7,114 nt of DNA from Clostridia bacterium (GCA_009776385.1 WRFT01000096.1:1-7114), one strand, 5' to 3'. Numbered from the stretch's first letter, positions 1 to 6,657 are shown. Numbers and translations are program-made. Notes: generated by a model from the sequence alone, not told the origin.

Positions 1-63
1 GGGCTGACTCGAAATCAGTTTGAGGGAAACCTCACGTGGGTTCGAATCCCACCCTCTCCGCCA
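1..63 (+). tRNA. tRNA-Ser (CGA anticodon), 5' end outside the window
   Basis: The window opens inside the anticodon arm. GCTGA (3-7) pairs with TCAGT (15-19) around the loop CTCGAAA, giving anticodon CGA, which reads UCG serine codons. A long variable arm follows (TGAGG, loop GAAA, CCTCA), which is the class II tRNA hallmark expected for serine. The T arm is GTGGG-TTCGAAT-CCCAC. The 3' acceptor strand CCTCTCC, discriminator G and an encoded CCA end the gene at 63. The D arm and 5' acceptor strand lie upstream of the window. Confidence 0.92.
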
Positions 64-71
64 CAATCTAT

Positions 72-102
72 CCGAAAACCCTGATAAAATCAGGGTTTTC
101 GG
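72..102. terminator. Symmetric hairpin terminator after the tRNA, possibly bidirectional
   Basis: A perfect 13-bp inverted repeat (72-84 with 90-102, loop TAAAA) lies 8 bp after the tRNA CCA. The GC core CCCTGA/TCAGGG is flanked by AAAA on the left and TTTT on the right, so either strand gives a hairpin followed by four U residues. It would end the tRNA transcript on the plus strand. It also sits 30 bp beyond the stop of the minus-strand operon, so it can serve both directions. The U tracts are short, so efficiency is uncertain. Confidence 0.72.
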
Positions 103-132
103 CGTTATGAGAGACAGTTTCGCATCATTGTT

Positions 133-1034
133 TTACTTATCGCGCAAATTCTGCAATCTATCAACAGACAAATTCCAACGCTGCCAACGTGATAGAAAGG
201 TGCTGTTATACTGTTCAATATTGGTTTTAAAATAATCCGAAGCCATATCGCTTGTGCGTTCGTCAGCGTTCCGAAATAACCTAACGATCTCCGGTGCAGC
301 ATCAGGTGATAGTGTTAGAACGTAAGCTATTCCTCCATCTCCAGTCACTAAATATCTGTCAATTTGGTCTTTGGCAATTATCCTGTCTATCGGCACAATA
401 TTTAACAAAAGATAATATGTCATACCAATCGCCAAATAGATCGCTGCAATGTTGAATTTCGGTTTTATAATGTAAATGAATGTAAATATCAGACCTATTG
501 ACTCAAAAATAAGGGACACATTGTTTGAAAATATCGCATCGGCAGAGGAAAGCATTATCAGCAAAATATTAAACAAGGTATTGATATACCAATCCCGATA
601 AATACTCGCTTTATCGTTTGCGCGTTATCTTTACCGGCTTCGGCACTCCATTTTACCGGAGAACTAAAATACCTAAGCGGTTCTAAAATATTTTCAAGCG
701 TGTTTGTCATAAATTTTAACGACACTTCTTTTATCGGAAATCTGTCAACCATCATCAAAGTCATCACACTGTATAAAGCAAGTGATACAAAGAGGTTTGG
801 AACACGCCATATTTCATTGGCGCTAATAAATGAGTTAGATGCCAGTATAAAGATGGGAATAAACATGAGAAGCGGTTTCTTCTTCGGAGCTAAAAAACAC
901 AGGCATATAAATTGTATCATAACAAATATCGGCACGCTGACACCGGCGTTTTGGGGTAAAACCAAATAAGAAAAACTTGCCGCCGATATTAAAAGATACC
1001 CCAGAAATTTTAGCTTGAATGCTTTTTCCATCAT
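133..1034 (-). pseudogene. DUF4153/DUF4173-type membrane protein, frameshifted and internally deleted
   Basis: The start ATG (1032-1034) directly follows the XRE stop codon and has GGAGGA as its ribosome binding site (1039-1044). The first frame gives 158 residues with about four membrane segments and ends in IGIGISIPCLIFC-stop at 558. The next frame continues at once with ILLIMLSSADAIF, the sequence I would expect after that helix, and runs to a stop at 133. A one-base shift in the T run near 563-570 rejoins them. A second lesion is likely near base 514: the text passes from SSADAIFSNNVS directly to LIFESIGLIFTF, KPKFNIAA, an IIAKDQIDRYLVTG segment and YVLTLSPDAAPEIV, which I recognise as the C-terminal part of the family. 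The usual middle section, roughly 150-200 residues, is absent. Combined length is about 300 residues against roughly 500 in relatives (from memory). Function of the family is unknown. A single-base sequencing error could explain the frameshift but not the missing middle. Confidence 0.75.
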
Positions 1035-1241
1035 CTATTCCTCCGCATACTCTAAAATATCTCCCGGCTGACAATGAAGCGCTTTGCAGATTCCCTCTAA
1101 AGTTGAAAAGCGGATTGCCTTCGCTTTGCAGTTTTTCAGTATAGATAAGTTCGCAGGTGTTATATCCATCTTCTCCGCTAACTCCATAAGGCCTGTTTTT
1201 CGTTTTGCCATCATTACATCTAAATTCACAATTATCGGCAT
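1035..1241 (-). CDS. Small Cro/C1 (XRE)-type transcriptional regulator, YozG-like
   Basis: This 68-residue protein is essentially a single helix-turn-helix domain, with no ligand or oligomerisation domain. The segments LDVMMAKRKTGLMELAEKM and ITPANLSILKN (about residues 7-38) read as helix 1-2 and the recognition helix. FSTLEGICKALHCQPGDILEY (about 45-65) is the typical closing half of such tiny regulators. The start ATG is 3 bp after the stop of the DUF2975 gene, so the two are translationally linked; only a weak purine-rich stretch precedes it. A DUF2975 gene followed by a short XRE gene is a recurrent pair in Bacillota (for example yoaS-yozG). By analogy it probably regulates its own operon. 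Target sites and signal are unknown. Confidence 0.9.
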   Translation of the reverse strand: MPIIVNLDVMMAKRKTGLMELAEKMDITPANLSILKNCKAKAIRFSTLEGICKALHCQPGDILEYAEE

Positions 1242-1244
1242 TGT

Positions 1245-1697
1245 TCACACCGTCCAATCGTTCTCTTCTTTATAGGCTACGGCTTGCTTGAATACGTCCT
1301 TCAGCGTTAAGCAAAACAACCCAAGAAGTGAAAATATTATCACAATGACAGATGCCGCCATGGTAAACCATATACAAAGCCTTACGATGAAGATGAGTGC
1401 GATTAAAAAGCTCGCGACAGAGCATTTTCTAAGACAGCTGACATTTGGCTTTATGAACGGGCTGCCACCAAGCAGGGTCTTAAAGATTGTTTTAAGCTGC
1501 CATAAAATATATAGCGAACATAACCCCGACAATATCAATATAACGGTGTTTGGTACAACTATATCCGATGAATAGCCCAAGAACGTGATAAGCCGGGGCA
1601 TGATAAAAGGAACAATAACGCAGCACACAATCCCACAGTAGAACATCATGTCAACAAGCACCTTTGTCAGATAATGCACGAAGCTGTTTTTATACAT
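1245..1697 (-). CDS. DUF2975 family four-helix membrane protein, YoaS-like
   Basis: The 150-residue protein has four hydrophobic segments at about residues 14-34, 47-67, 93-112 and 113-133. Between the second and third lies GGSPFIKPNVSCLRK (77-91), which matches the GxPF..xNVxxLRK loop typical of DUF2975. The tail ends LKDVFKQAVAYKEENDWTV, also typical of the family. The start is well set: ATG at 1697 preceded by GGAGGT (1703-1708) with 5 bp spacing. It is the first gene of the operon and lies 3 bp from the XRE gene. The family has no firmly established biochemical role. Since it travels with a small DNA-binding protein, a membrane sensor or regulator-sequestering role is plausible, but this is inference. 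Base composition is AT-richer than in the surface-protein genes to its right. Confidence 0.9.
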   Translation of the reverse strand: MYKNSFVHYLTKVLVDMMFYCGIVCCVIVPFIMPRLITFLGYSSDIVVPNTVILILSGLCSLYILWQLKTIFKTLLGGSPFIKPNVSCLRKCSVASFLIALIFIVRLCIWFTMAASVIVIIFSLLGLFCLTLKDVFKQAVAYKEENDWTV

Positions 1698-1725
1698 AAA
1701 ATACCTCCATCTCTATTATATAAAT

Positions 1726-1754
1726 AGTATAATACAGTAAACATCTAATTGCAA
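1726..1754 (-). promoter_or_regulatory. Promoter of the DUF2975-XRE operon with possible operator
   Basis: On the minus strand TTGCAA (1749-1754) and TATACT (1726-1731) are separated by exactly 17 bp. Transcription would start near 1719, about 20 bp before the DUF2975 start codon, leaving room for the GGAGGT site. Upstream bases 1755-1795 are almost pure A/T, like an UP element. A small inverted repeat GTAT-A-ATAC (1727-1735) overlaps the -10 box and could be an operator for the XRE product, but it is short and AT-rich, so this is weak. A second TATAAT (1715-1720) has no good -35 partner. Confidence 0.62.
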
Positions 1755-1921
1755 TATATTTTTATTGTTATTCAATAATTTTATATTGATAATTCCTTGT
1801 TCAGTTATCCCTAAAGGCTTTACAGTTTTTCAAGAAGTTAGGATTCGAGGTTTCAGTCAACACGCATCTGATTTGTTCTGCCTATAAACAAAACGGGTAA
1901 TATGGCATATGGCACAACTTG
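1755..1921. other. AT-rich spacer between the surface-protein gene and the DUF2975 operon
   Basis: No open frame of useful length is present. The stretch lies after the stop of the leucine-rich repeat gene and before the operon promoter, both on the minus strand. I see no GC-rich hairpin with a T tract, so how the upstream transcript ends is unclear and read-through into the operon is possible. A weak A/T hairpin at 1764-1779 is the only structure noted. Confidence 0.5.
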
Positions 1922-3706
1922 CTAGTTATATTGGTCAATGATTTCTGTTTCGGGAAGCATTTGCCTAAGCAGCTCGACGGATTCGGCGTTCAATACCTGA
2001 TTGCCGCGCACAACAAGCTGTTCAAGCGCGGTTAACGCAAACAAAGGCGACGGGTCGGCAAATTGGCATCTTGTCAAATCCAACTCCACTAATTCCGTCA
2101 GCCCCGATAATGTTTCCAGATTTTCCAAAGGGTTTAGGCCTAAGGATAAAACCTTTAATGACGTCAACCCGGCAAGCGGCGAAATGTCAATGACCCGATT
2201 ATCGTACAAATCGAGTTCCTCCAGCGTCGTAAGCATCCCCAGCGCGGTAATATCGGTAATCGCGTTGCTGTCCAATAGCAGGACGCGCAGCTCCGTCATG
2301 CCGGCAAGCCATGAAATGTCTTCGATGCCGCAATAAGAAGCTTCTAAATAATTCAGTTCCGTCAGCGCGGATAACACGGAAAAATCCGCGTCTTCCAAGT
2401 CCTGCAACACCAACTTGCGCAGGGCGGGAAGCTCCCGCAGCGGTGTCAAGTCCGTCAGCTCGACATTATCTATTGACAGATACTCTAAACGGGGCAAGCC
2501 GGCCAGCGGGGACAAGTCCGTTACCGGACAGGCTATCAAACATAATTTCTCCAAACTGTTAAGGCCGGAGAGCGGTGTTAAATCCGAAACGCCGCTAAAG
2601 CTGATATCCAGTACCCGAAGCGCCTTTAACGACGAAAACAGTTTTAGGTCCTCATCCCCGCAATCCTCCCATTCTAATTCCTCAATGTCCAAGGGGATAA
2701 TCTGCGCGTCATCGGTGCCGGAAATCGGTTCATCATATGCTGTTAAAATAAACAGTGTATTGCCGAAATAGCCAAATACATAGTCACCAATGGCCGTCAC
2801 GCTTTCCGGAATGACGATGCCGTTGAGCGCGTCGCAGCCGTAGAACGCATAATCGCCAATGCTTGTGACGCCGTCCGGTATGATGATATTGGCTATGACA
2901 TCGCTGAAATAAAACGCGTGCGTGCCGATGCCCGTCACGGGAACCCCATCCAGTTCGGCCGGAAGCGCCGGATTGTCAAGCGGATGCTGCCCCGCGTAAC
3001 CGGTCAAAACCGCGCCGCCGTCTTTTAAAACATACACCCACTGCCCGCCGGCGTCCAGCTTATCCGCTTCCGCTATGCCGTATTCATACGGAATACCGTT
3101 CTCCTTAGCATACCGCTCGGCATAGCTGCCTTCTTGAAGATGCAATGTGACATTGTCATACGGCTCATGCTCATCCTCATTGCCGCAAACATGAAACGCG
3201 CACTCGCCGATGGCTGAAACGCTTGCGGGAACGGTAATATCCGTTAAGCTGCCGCAGTTGGCAAACGCGAAGCTGCCGATGTCTGTCACGCTGTCCGGTA
3301 TGGATACGGCGGATAAGGATTCGCATCCGAAGAACGCCATTTGACCGATGGTGGTCACGTTACTCCCGATGACCACGCCGGCCAGCAAGTAGCATTCCTT
3401 AAACGCCCAATCGCCGATGCTTAACACGGTATCCGGAATCACAACCCGTACCAAGTCTTCGCATAAATGAAACGCTTCGCCGCCGATGCCCACAACCGGA
3501 TAGCCATCCAACGCGGAAGGGATGACCAAAAGGCCGAGGGGGTCCTCCGTATACGCGGTAATTACCGCGCCTTCGTCTTCAAGCTCAACCATCCACAGCC
3601 CTTCGGTGTCTGTTGTTTCCGCCCCGGCTAACCCGAACGCCGACAGAATCACCAGCAGAACCGTAAAAAGTACCGCCATTTTTTTGCTAAGATATTGTAT
3701 ACGCAT
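1922..3706 (-). CDS. Secreted leucine-rich repeat protein, BspA-like plus internalin-like
   Basis: The 594-residue product begins with a signal peptide (KK, hydrophobic core 11-27, probable cleavage after AGA at 27-29). Residues 36-174 and 221-312 hold two BspA-like (LRR_5) blocks, each opened by a related sequence (GLWMVELEDEGAVITAY and GGQWVYVLKDGGAVLTGY), then repeats of the form IPDSVTDIGSFAFANC. This suggests an internal duplication. Residues 360-579 form ten repeats, nine of exactly 22 residues, with the pattern LTSLxxLxLxxNxxxDxSPLAG, as in the internalin/LRR_4 class, ending at a short capping tail. There is no LPXTG, transmembrane helix or other obvious anchor, so the protein is probably released or held non-covalently. 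Start ATG 3704-3706 has AGGAGG at 3717-3722, a rather long 10-bp spacing. LRR proteins of this kind bind host or partner proteins; the ligand here is unknown. It is divergent from an LPETG surface-protein gene. Confidence 0.93.
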   Translation of the reverse strand: MRIQYLSKKMAVLFTVLLVILSAFGLAGAETTDTEGLWMVELEDEGAVITAYTEDPLGLLVIPSALDGYPVVGIGGEAFHLCEDLVRVVIPDTVLSIGDWAFKECYLLAGVVIGSNVTTIGQMAFFGCESLSAVSIPDSVTDIGSFAFANCGSLTDITVPASVSAIGECAFHVCGNEDEHEPYDNVTLHLQEGSYAERYAKENGIPYEYGIAEADKLDAGGQWVYVLKDGGAVLTGYAGQHPLDNPALPAELDGVPVTGIGTHAFYFSDVIANIIIPDGVTSIGDYAFYGCDALNGIVIPESVTAIGDYVFGYFGNTLFILTAYDEPISGTDDAQIIPLDIEELEWEDCGDEDLKLFSSLKALRVLDISFSGVSDLTPLSGLNSLEKLCLIACPVTDLSPLAGLPRLEYLSIDNVELTDLTPLRELPALRKLVLQDLEDADFSVLSALTELNYLEASYCGIEDISWLAGMTELRVLLLDSNAITDITALGMLTTLEELDLYDNRVIDISPLAGLTSLKVLSLGLNPLENLETLSGLTELVELDLTRCQFADPSPLFALTALEQLVVRGNQVLNAESVELLRQMLPETEIIDQYN

Positions 3707-3773
3707 ACTGTCCGCCCCTCCTTACCGACTTCTCCCTTTGATTTGCCTTTGTAGATAAAGTTTTGATATATAA

Positions 3774-3802
3774 ATTATACCTGAGTCCTGCAAGGATGTC
3801 AC
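3774..3802 (-). promoter_or_regulatory. Promoter of the leucine-rich repeat gene
   Basis: The minus strand shows GTGACA (3797-3802), a one-mismatch -35 box, then 17 bp, then a perfect TATAAT -10 box (3774-3779). The predicted transcription start is near 3767, giving a leader of about 60 bases before the ATG at 3706. No long palindrome lies between promoter and start codon. Confidence 0.68.
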
Positions 3803-3856
3803 CTGTTTTTTAGAATAGCAAAGGAGGCAGGCGGGGGCGTATTTAACCATTTTCCT

Positions 3857-3883
3857 AAAAAGTTTCTAAAAGAGACGTTTTTT
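3857..3883 (+). terminator. Weak A/T-rich hairpin with T run between divergent promoters
   Basis: AAAAA-GTTTCT (3857-3867), loop AAA, AGAGAC (3871-3876), a bulged G and TTTTTT (3878-3883) form a stem of 11 pairs including one G-T pair, ending in a T run. On the plus strand it could stop read-through from transcription antisense to the leucine-rich repeat gene before the next promoter. The low GC content makes a real terminator role doubtful. Confidence 0.3.
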
Positions 3884-3887
3884 AACC

Positions 3888-3925
3888 CGCAACCCGTTGC
3901 GTTTAGGAAGATTTTTCCTTATAAT
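3888..3925 (+). promoter_or_regulatory. Promoter of the LPETG surface-protein gene with inverted repeat at -35
   Basis: TATAAT (3920-3925) is preceded, 17 bp upstream, by TTGCGT (3897-3902), which keeps the TTG of a -35 box. Transcription would start near 3932, giving a leader of about 73 bases. The inverted repeat CGCAAC-CC-GTTGCG (3888-3901) overlaps the -35 box and could bind a repressor. Because the promoter covers the TTG at 3897, that codon, although in frame, is unlikely to be the translation start. Confidence 0.55.
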
Positions 3926-4004
3926 GCACAACATATTGGATATCCGTTCATTCGTGAGCGGTAGTAATAGTTATATTTTGGTCAAGAATAGAAAGGGGAT
4001 CCCC

Positions 4005-6221
4005 ATGATGAAGGGAAATTCTAAAAAGCTATTCGGTCTGCTGTTGGTTACGGTGATGGCGTTATCGCTGCTGCCCCTGTCCGCGCTGGCAGCTCCGCTG
4101 CCCATTCCGGCTGACGGCGTCATCACCGTGCCCGGGTTGTACAACATTACAACGGGCCCCAATGGATATTTTGTTACCATTGCCGTGGATGGTGTGGCGC
4201 TGACAGGTACTCACGATAACATAGGCGTGCGAATCAACGCGGGCATTACCCTTACGCTGTACGGTATTAATATTGGGAAAGAACCGAACTCTCCCGCTAT
4301 CGAAGCGATGGGTATGAACTGCACTCTGGTGCTCATCGGTAATAATATCTTGAGGCCGAACGACTATGGAGGACACGCCGGAGTGCAGGTACCGGTAACG
4401 TCTTCCCTAACCATCCTGGGGCCCGGCAGTTTGACCGCCACCGGCTCAAGATACGGCGCGGCGGGTATCGGCGGCGCGGTCGGACAATCCTGCGGAGAAA
4501 TTACTATACGCAATGCCACGATCATCGCAACAGGCGGCAGCGTTGCAGACCCCAGCGGGGGCGGAGGCGCGGGCATCGGCGGGGGCGGCGGCTCTGGCTC
4601 AGATAGAGGGAATGGAAACAACATCACCATCATCAATTCCGCGGTAACGGCGCGGGGCGGCAACGGCGGTGTTGGCGGAGGCGGCGGAGCCGGTATCGGA
4701 GGCGGCGGCGGCAGTGAAGCTATTCCCGATCGTCATGGCGGAAACGGAAATAACATCACCATCACTAACTCCGCGGTAGCGGCAATAGGGGGCGCAGGAG
4801 GCGCCGGTAATGGTCCGGGGACGCCGGGCAACGGCGGCGGCGCGGGTATCGGCGGCGGCGGCGGCGCGGGCTTTGGTAGTCATGGCGGTACCGCCGCTAT
4901 CATCAGCGTTACTCCCAAGCAACTGGCTGCCGGCAGCGGCGGCGGCGCAGGGGGACCTGGTGGCGATGCCGATAGTACCACCGGCGGAAATGGCGCTTTA
5001 TGTGGAAACGGCGGAAGCATCGGAAGTAGTAGTAGTGACTCAAACGGATCTCCACTAATAACCGACTTGACATTCGGCCCGGTTGTAAGCGAAAGCAACC
5101 GGCCTTACGCAACCGATCCGGGCTATCCGCTGCCTCCTTCCGTCACAGGGCCCACTGCGGAGACGGTTTTTGCAGTGGGAGGCAACGCCAGCTTTTCGGT
5201 TTTGCCAAGCACCGGCTACTTATTTCAATGGCAGGTATCCACAAACAGCGGTATTGATTGGACTGATTTGACGGAGGGTGGCGTGTACTCCGGCACAACG
5301 GCGGCCACGCTGACACTGACAGGCATACCGGCTGCCTATAATGGCTATCAGTATCGCTGCGAGGCGTCCAATAGCGTAGGCACCACGACATCCGGCCCGT
5401 TCACCTTAACGGCGTACACAGGATCAGCCGTCGTCAGCGACATTTCCATTAACGGTACGGTAGGTGTGCCGTTACAGGGCAGGCAGATAGCGACAATAAC
5501 GATTACGAATGACGCCGTTGCCGGCAACGGCCTGGTTAATAGAGACGCTTCCGGTTGGGTCATGGGGCTGCCTCCCGGGCTTGGGGTCACGGCTGACGCA
5601 GCGCCGGGTTCGCGCGAAATCACCCTTACTTTCAACGGTACGCCTACGGCGGCGTCCGACGCGCCGATTAACATCCGCATTCCGGGAAGTGTTTTGACCA
5701 CCGGCAACATCGACCTGCCTGTGGCCGTTAACTCCAGCGCGGTCTTCTCCGTGACGGCGGACAACCGGTCGGCCACCGTCAGCGACATTATAATTGAAGG
5801 CTCGGTGGGTGAAGCGCTTAGGGGCGGGCAAACGGCTGTTATTACGCTGCTCAACGAAACCGTCAACCCATTTTCCGAAAATGCTACCGATTGGTTTGCT
5901 AACCTGCCCTCCGGCTTAACAGTTACCGCCACCGCCTTGACGGGCAACACCATCCAGCTGAACTTCGCCGGTACGCCTTTACAAGCGTCCAACCAGCCGT
6001 TCGAGTTGACTATACCGGGCAATGTCTTAAACGGCGGTATTCCCCTTGCCGTCAACTCCAGCGCCAATGTACAGTTTAATATTGTAGAAGCCTCGCAGCC
6101 ACCCAGCCCCTTGCCAGAAACCGGAGACAGCTTCCCGTTGTGGCAACTGTTTTTATTGATGAGCGTATCGCTGGTTGGGGCGGCTTGGTTTGGGTACAGG
6201 AGACGCGTTAGAAAGACGTAA
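4005..6221 (+). CDS. LPETG-anchored surface protein, Gly-rich beta-helix and Ig-like repeats
   Basis: I choose ATG 4005 (738 aa): GAAAGGGG (3991-3998) lies 6 bp before it and a signal peptide follows at once (KK, hydrophobic 9-29, cut after ALA near residue 29). An ATG at 4008 is equally placed; an in-frame TTG at 3897 lies in the promoter. Residues 35-165 resemble the beta-sheet region of clostridial carbohydrate-binding-domain surface proteins (for example LTLYGINI, SLTILGPGSLTATG). Residues 164-315 are coil-like repeats of 41-47 residues (NNITIINSAVTARGG, NNITITNSAVAAIGG) joined by glycine loops GGGAGIGGGGGS at 186, 226 and 277. Residues 375-470 form an Ig-like domain with the YRCEASNS strand but no partner cysteine. 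Residues 475-582 and 588-692 are two copies of one domain. LPETG (703-707), a hydrophobic helix and YRRRVRKT form a complete sortase signal. Probable role is adhesion or matrix structure; the ligand is unknown. No sortase gene is in the window. Confidence 0.93.
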   Translation: MMKGNSKKLFGLLLVTVMALSLLPLSALAAPLPIPADGVITVPGLYNITTGPNGYFVTIAVDGVALTGTHDNIGVRINAGITLTLYGINIGKEPNSPAIEAMGMNCTLVLIGNNILRPNDYGGHAGVQVPVTSSLTILGPGSLTATGSRYGAAGIGGAVGQSCGEITIRNATIIATGGSVADPSGGGGAGIGGGGGSGSDRGNGNNITIINSAVTARGGNGGVGGGGGAGIGGGGGSEAIPDRHGGNGNNITITNSAVAAIGGAGGAGNGPGTPGNGGGAGIGGGGGAGFGSHGGTAAIISVTPKQLAAGSGGGAGGPGGDADSTTGGNGALCGNGGSIGSSSSDSNGSPLITDLTFGPVVSESNRPYATDPGYPLPPSVTGPTAETVFAVGGNASFSVLPSTGYLFQWQVSTNSGIDWTDLTEGGVYSGTTAATLTLTGIPAAYNGYQYRCEASNSVGTTTSGPFTLTAYTGSAVVSDISINGTVGVPLQGRQIATITITNDAVAGNGLVNRDASGWVMGLPPGLGVTADAAPGSREITLTFNGTPTAASDAPINIRIPGSVLTTGNIDLPVAVNSSAVFSVTADNRSATVSDIIIEGSVGEALRGGQTAVITLLNETVNPFSENATDWFANLPSGLTVTATALTGNTIQLNFAGTPLQASNQPFELTIPGNVLNGGIPLAVNSSANVQFNIVEASQPPSPLPETGDSFPLWQLFLLMSVSLVGAAWFGYRRRVRKT

Positions 6222-6247
6222 GCCGCAAGGAACAGGTATACAACCGT

Positions 6248-6312
6248 AACCCCCGGATTTTCGGATCGCCGCACCGCCAAAGGCGGCTCGCGAAGACGGA
6301 TCGGGGGTTTTT
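6248..6312 (+). terminator. Terminator of the surface-protein gene with a palindromic repeat in its loop
   Basis: AACCCCCGG (6248-6256) pairs with TCGGGGGTT (6301-6309) and is followed by a T run (6308-6312), 26 bp after the surface-protein stop codon. Instead of a short loop, the stem encloses about 44 bases that are one copy of the palindromic repeat of the right-hand region (6262-6299), itself able to fold (CCGCC-AAA-GGCGG). The complementary strand has no T run on the other side, so it acts on plus-strand transcripts only. Confidence 0.82.
6262..6299 (+). repeat. Palindromic repeat copy 1 (forward), inside the terminator
   Basis: It begins CGGATCGCCGC and ends GGCTCGCGAAGACGG, the two conserved arms of the family. 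The inner stem is CCGCC-AAA-GGCGG (6274-6286). The outer stem TCGC/GCGA is kept. It is isolated from the main cluster by about 155 bp. A 7-bp direct repeat CGGATCG (6262-6268 and 6297-6303) flanks the copy and may be chance or a trace of insertion. Confidence 0.8.
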
Positions 6313-6453
6313 ATTATGATGCGCTGGCAGATTAGAGGGGTTGAGGTTAGTAGAGGGAAAACGCGAAATACGCGAAAAGGACGGGGAGGGAATGGTTAGG
6401 GGTTAGTAGCCACTAAGGATAACACATTGATGAGATATATGGACATCTTTCAT
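6313..6453. other. Gene-free purine-rich stretch with CGCGAAATA motif
   Basis: No gene is visible. The segment is G/A-rich on the plus strand. It holds GGTTAGTAG twice (6345-6353 and near 6402) and CGCGAAATA followed by CGCGAAAAG (6362-6379). The surroundings of this motif resemble bases 6666-6698 (ACGCGAAATACGCGAAAA then a GACGGG purine stretch), so it is a diverged second copy of a short repeat. Bases 6427-6440 resemble 6932-6945, extending the larger duplication with lower identity. Confidence 0.6.
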
Positions 6454-6491
6454 CCGTCTTCGCGAGCCGTGTATACGGCGTGACGATCCAG
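6454..6491 (-). repeat. Palindromic repeat copy 2 (reverse)
   Basis: Read on the minus strand it begins CTGGATCG, has inner stem GCCGT-ATAC-ACGGC and ends GGCTCGCGAAGACGG. Base 6483 is A where the other copy of the duplication (7008) has G; this turns a G-C pair of the outer stem into a G-T pair in the minus-strand form. It is the left arm of the first composite with copy 3. Confidence 0.85.
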
Positions 6492-6589
6492 ATTTTTACC
6501 AATTGATCCTATCGAAAAATATGACAATGGGAGGAACCCTGGATTGCCACGCCGCCTTTGGCGGCTCGCAAAGACGGGGAAGAGGAACC
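6455..6589 (+). repeat. 135-bp direct duplication, left copy
   Basis: This block equals bases 6980-7114 with a constant offset of 525 and two differences (6483 A versus G, 6490 A versus G). It contains a reverse palindromic repeat, a 47-bp A/T-rich spacer (6492-6538, identical in both copies), a forward palindromic repeat and the tail GGGGAAGAGGAACC. The match runs up to the last base of the window, so the true length is unknown. Confidence 0.93.
6539..6577 (+). repeat. Palindromic repeat copy 3 (forward)
   Basis: Arms are CTGGATTGCCAC and GGCTCGCAAAGACGG with inner stem GCCGCC-TTT-GGCGGC. Both halves of the outer stem differ from most copies (TTGC with GCAA instead of TCGC with GCGA), so pairing is preserved. 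Copy 4 follows 51 bp after its start, in tandem. Confidence 0.88.
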
Positions 6590-6640
6590 CTGGATCGCCG
6601 CACTAGCCCGCCACGCCACTCATGCGGCTCGCGAAGACGG
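6590..6640 (+). repeat. Palindromic repeat copy 4 (forward, irregular)
   Basis: It starts CTGGATCGCCGC and ends GGCTCGCGAAGACGG but is 51 bp long, about 13 bp longer than the others. The sequence CTAGCCCGCCACGCCACTCA intervenes, as if a second left half had been inserted. The longest pairing is GCCGCA with TGCGGC around a 20-base loop; the usual inner stem would carry one A-C mismatch. Confidence 0.75.
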
Positions 6641-6657
6641 GGAAGGGACGGCTTAAC

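Noticed and set aside
558..576. Programmed frameshift joining the two halves of the DUF4153-type gene
   Set aside because: No convincing slippery heptamer with a downstream structure was seen, and the apparent central deletion makes simple gene decay more likely.
1806..1895. Minus-strand CTCGAATCC near 1842 resembling the tRNA T arm, and a short frame around it, as a possible second attachment site
   Set aside because: Only about 13 of 19 positions match the tRNA-Ser 3' end, no integrase gene is visible and the frame is very short with stops close by.
3897..4004. N-terminal extension of the LPETG protein from a TTG at 3897
   Set aside because: The TTG lies in the -35 box, there is no ribosome binding site for it, and a signal peptide with a good site begins at 4005.
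5348..6280. A 310-codon minus-strand open frame opposite the LPETG gene
   Set aside because: It is the antisense shadow of a repeat-rich GC-biased gene; the translation has no recognisable domain and the plus frame has a clear signal peptide and sorting signal.
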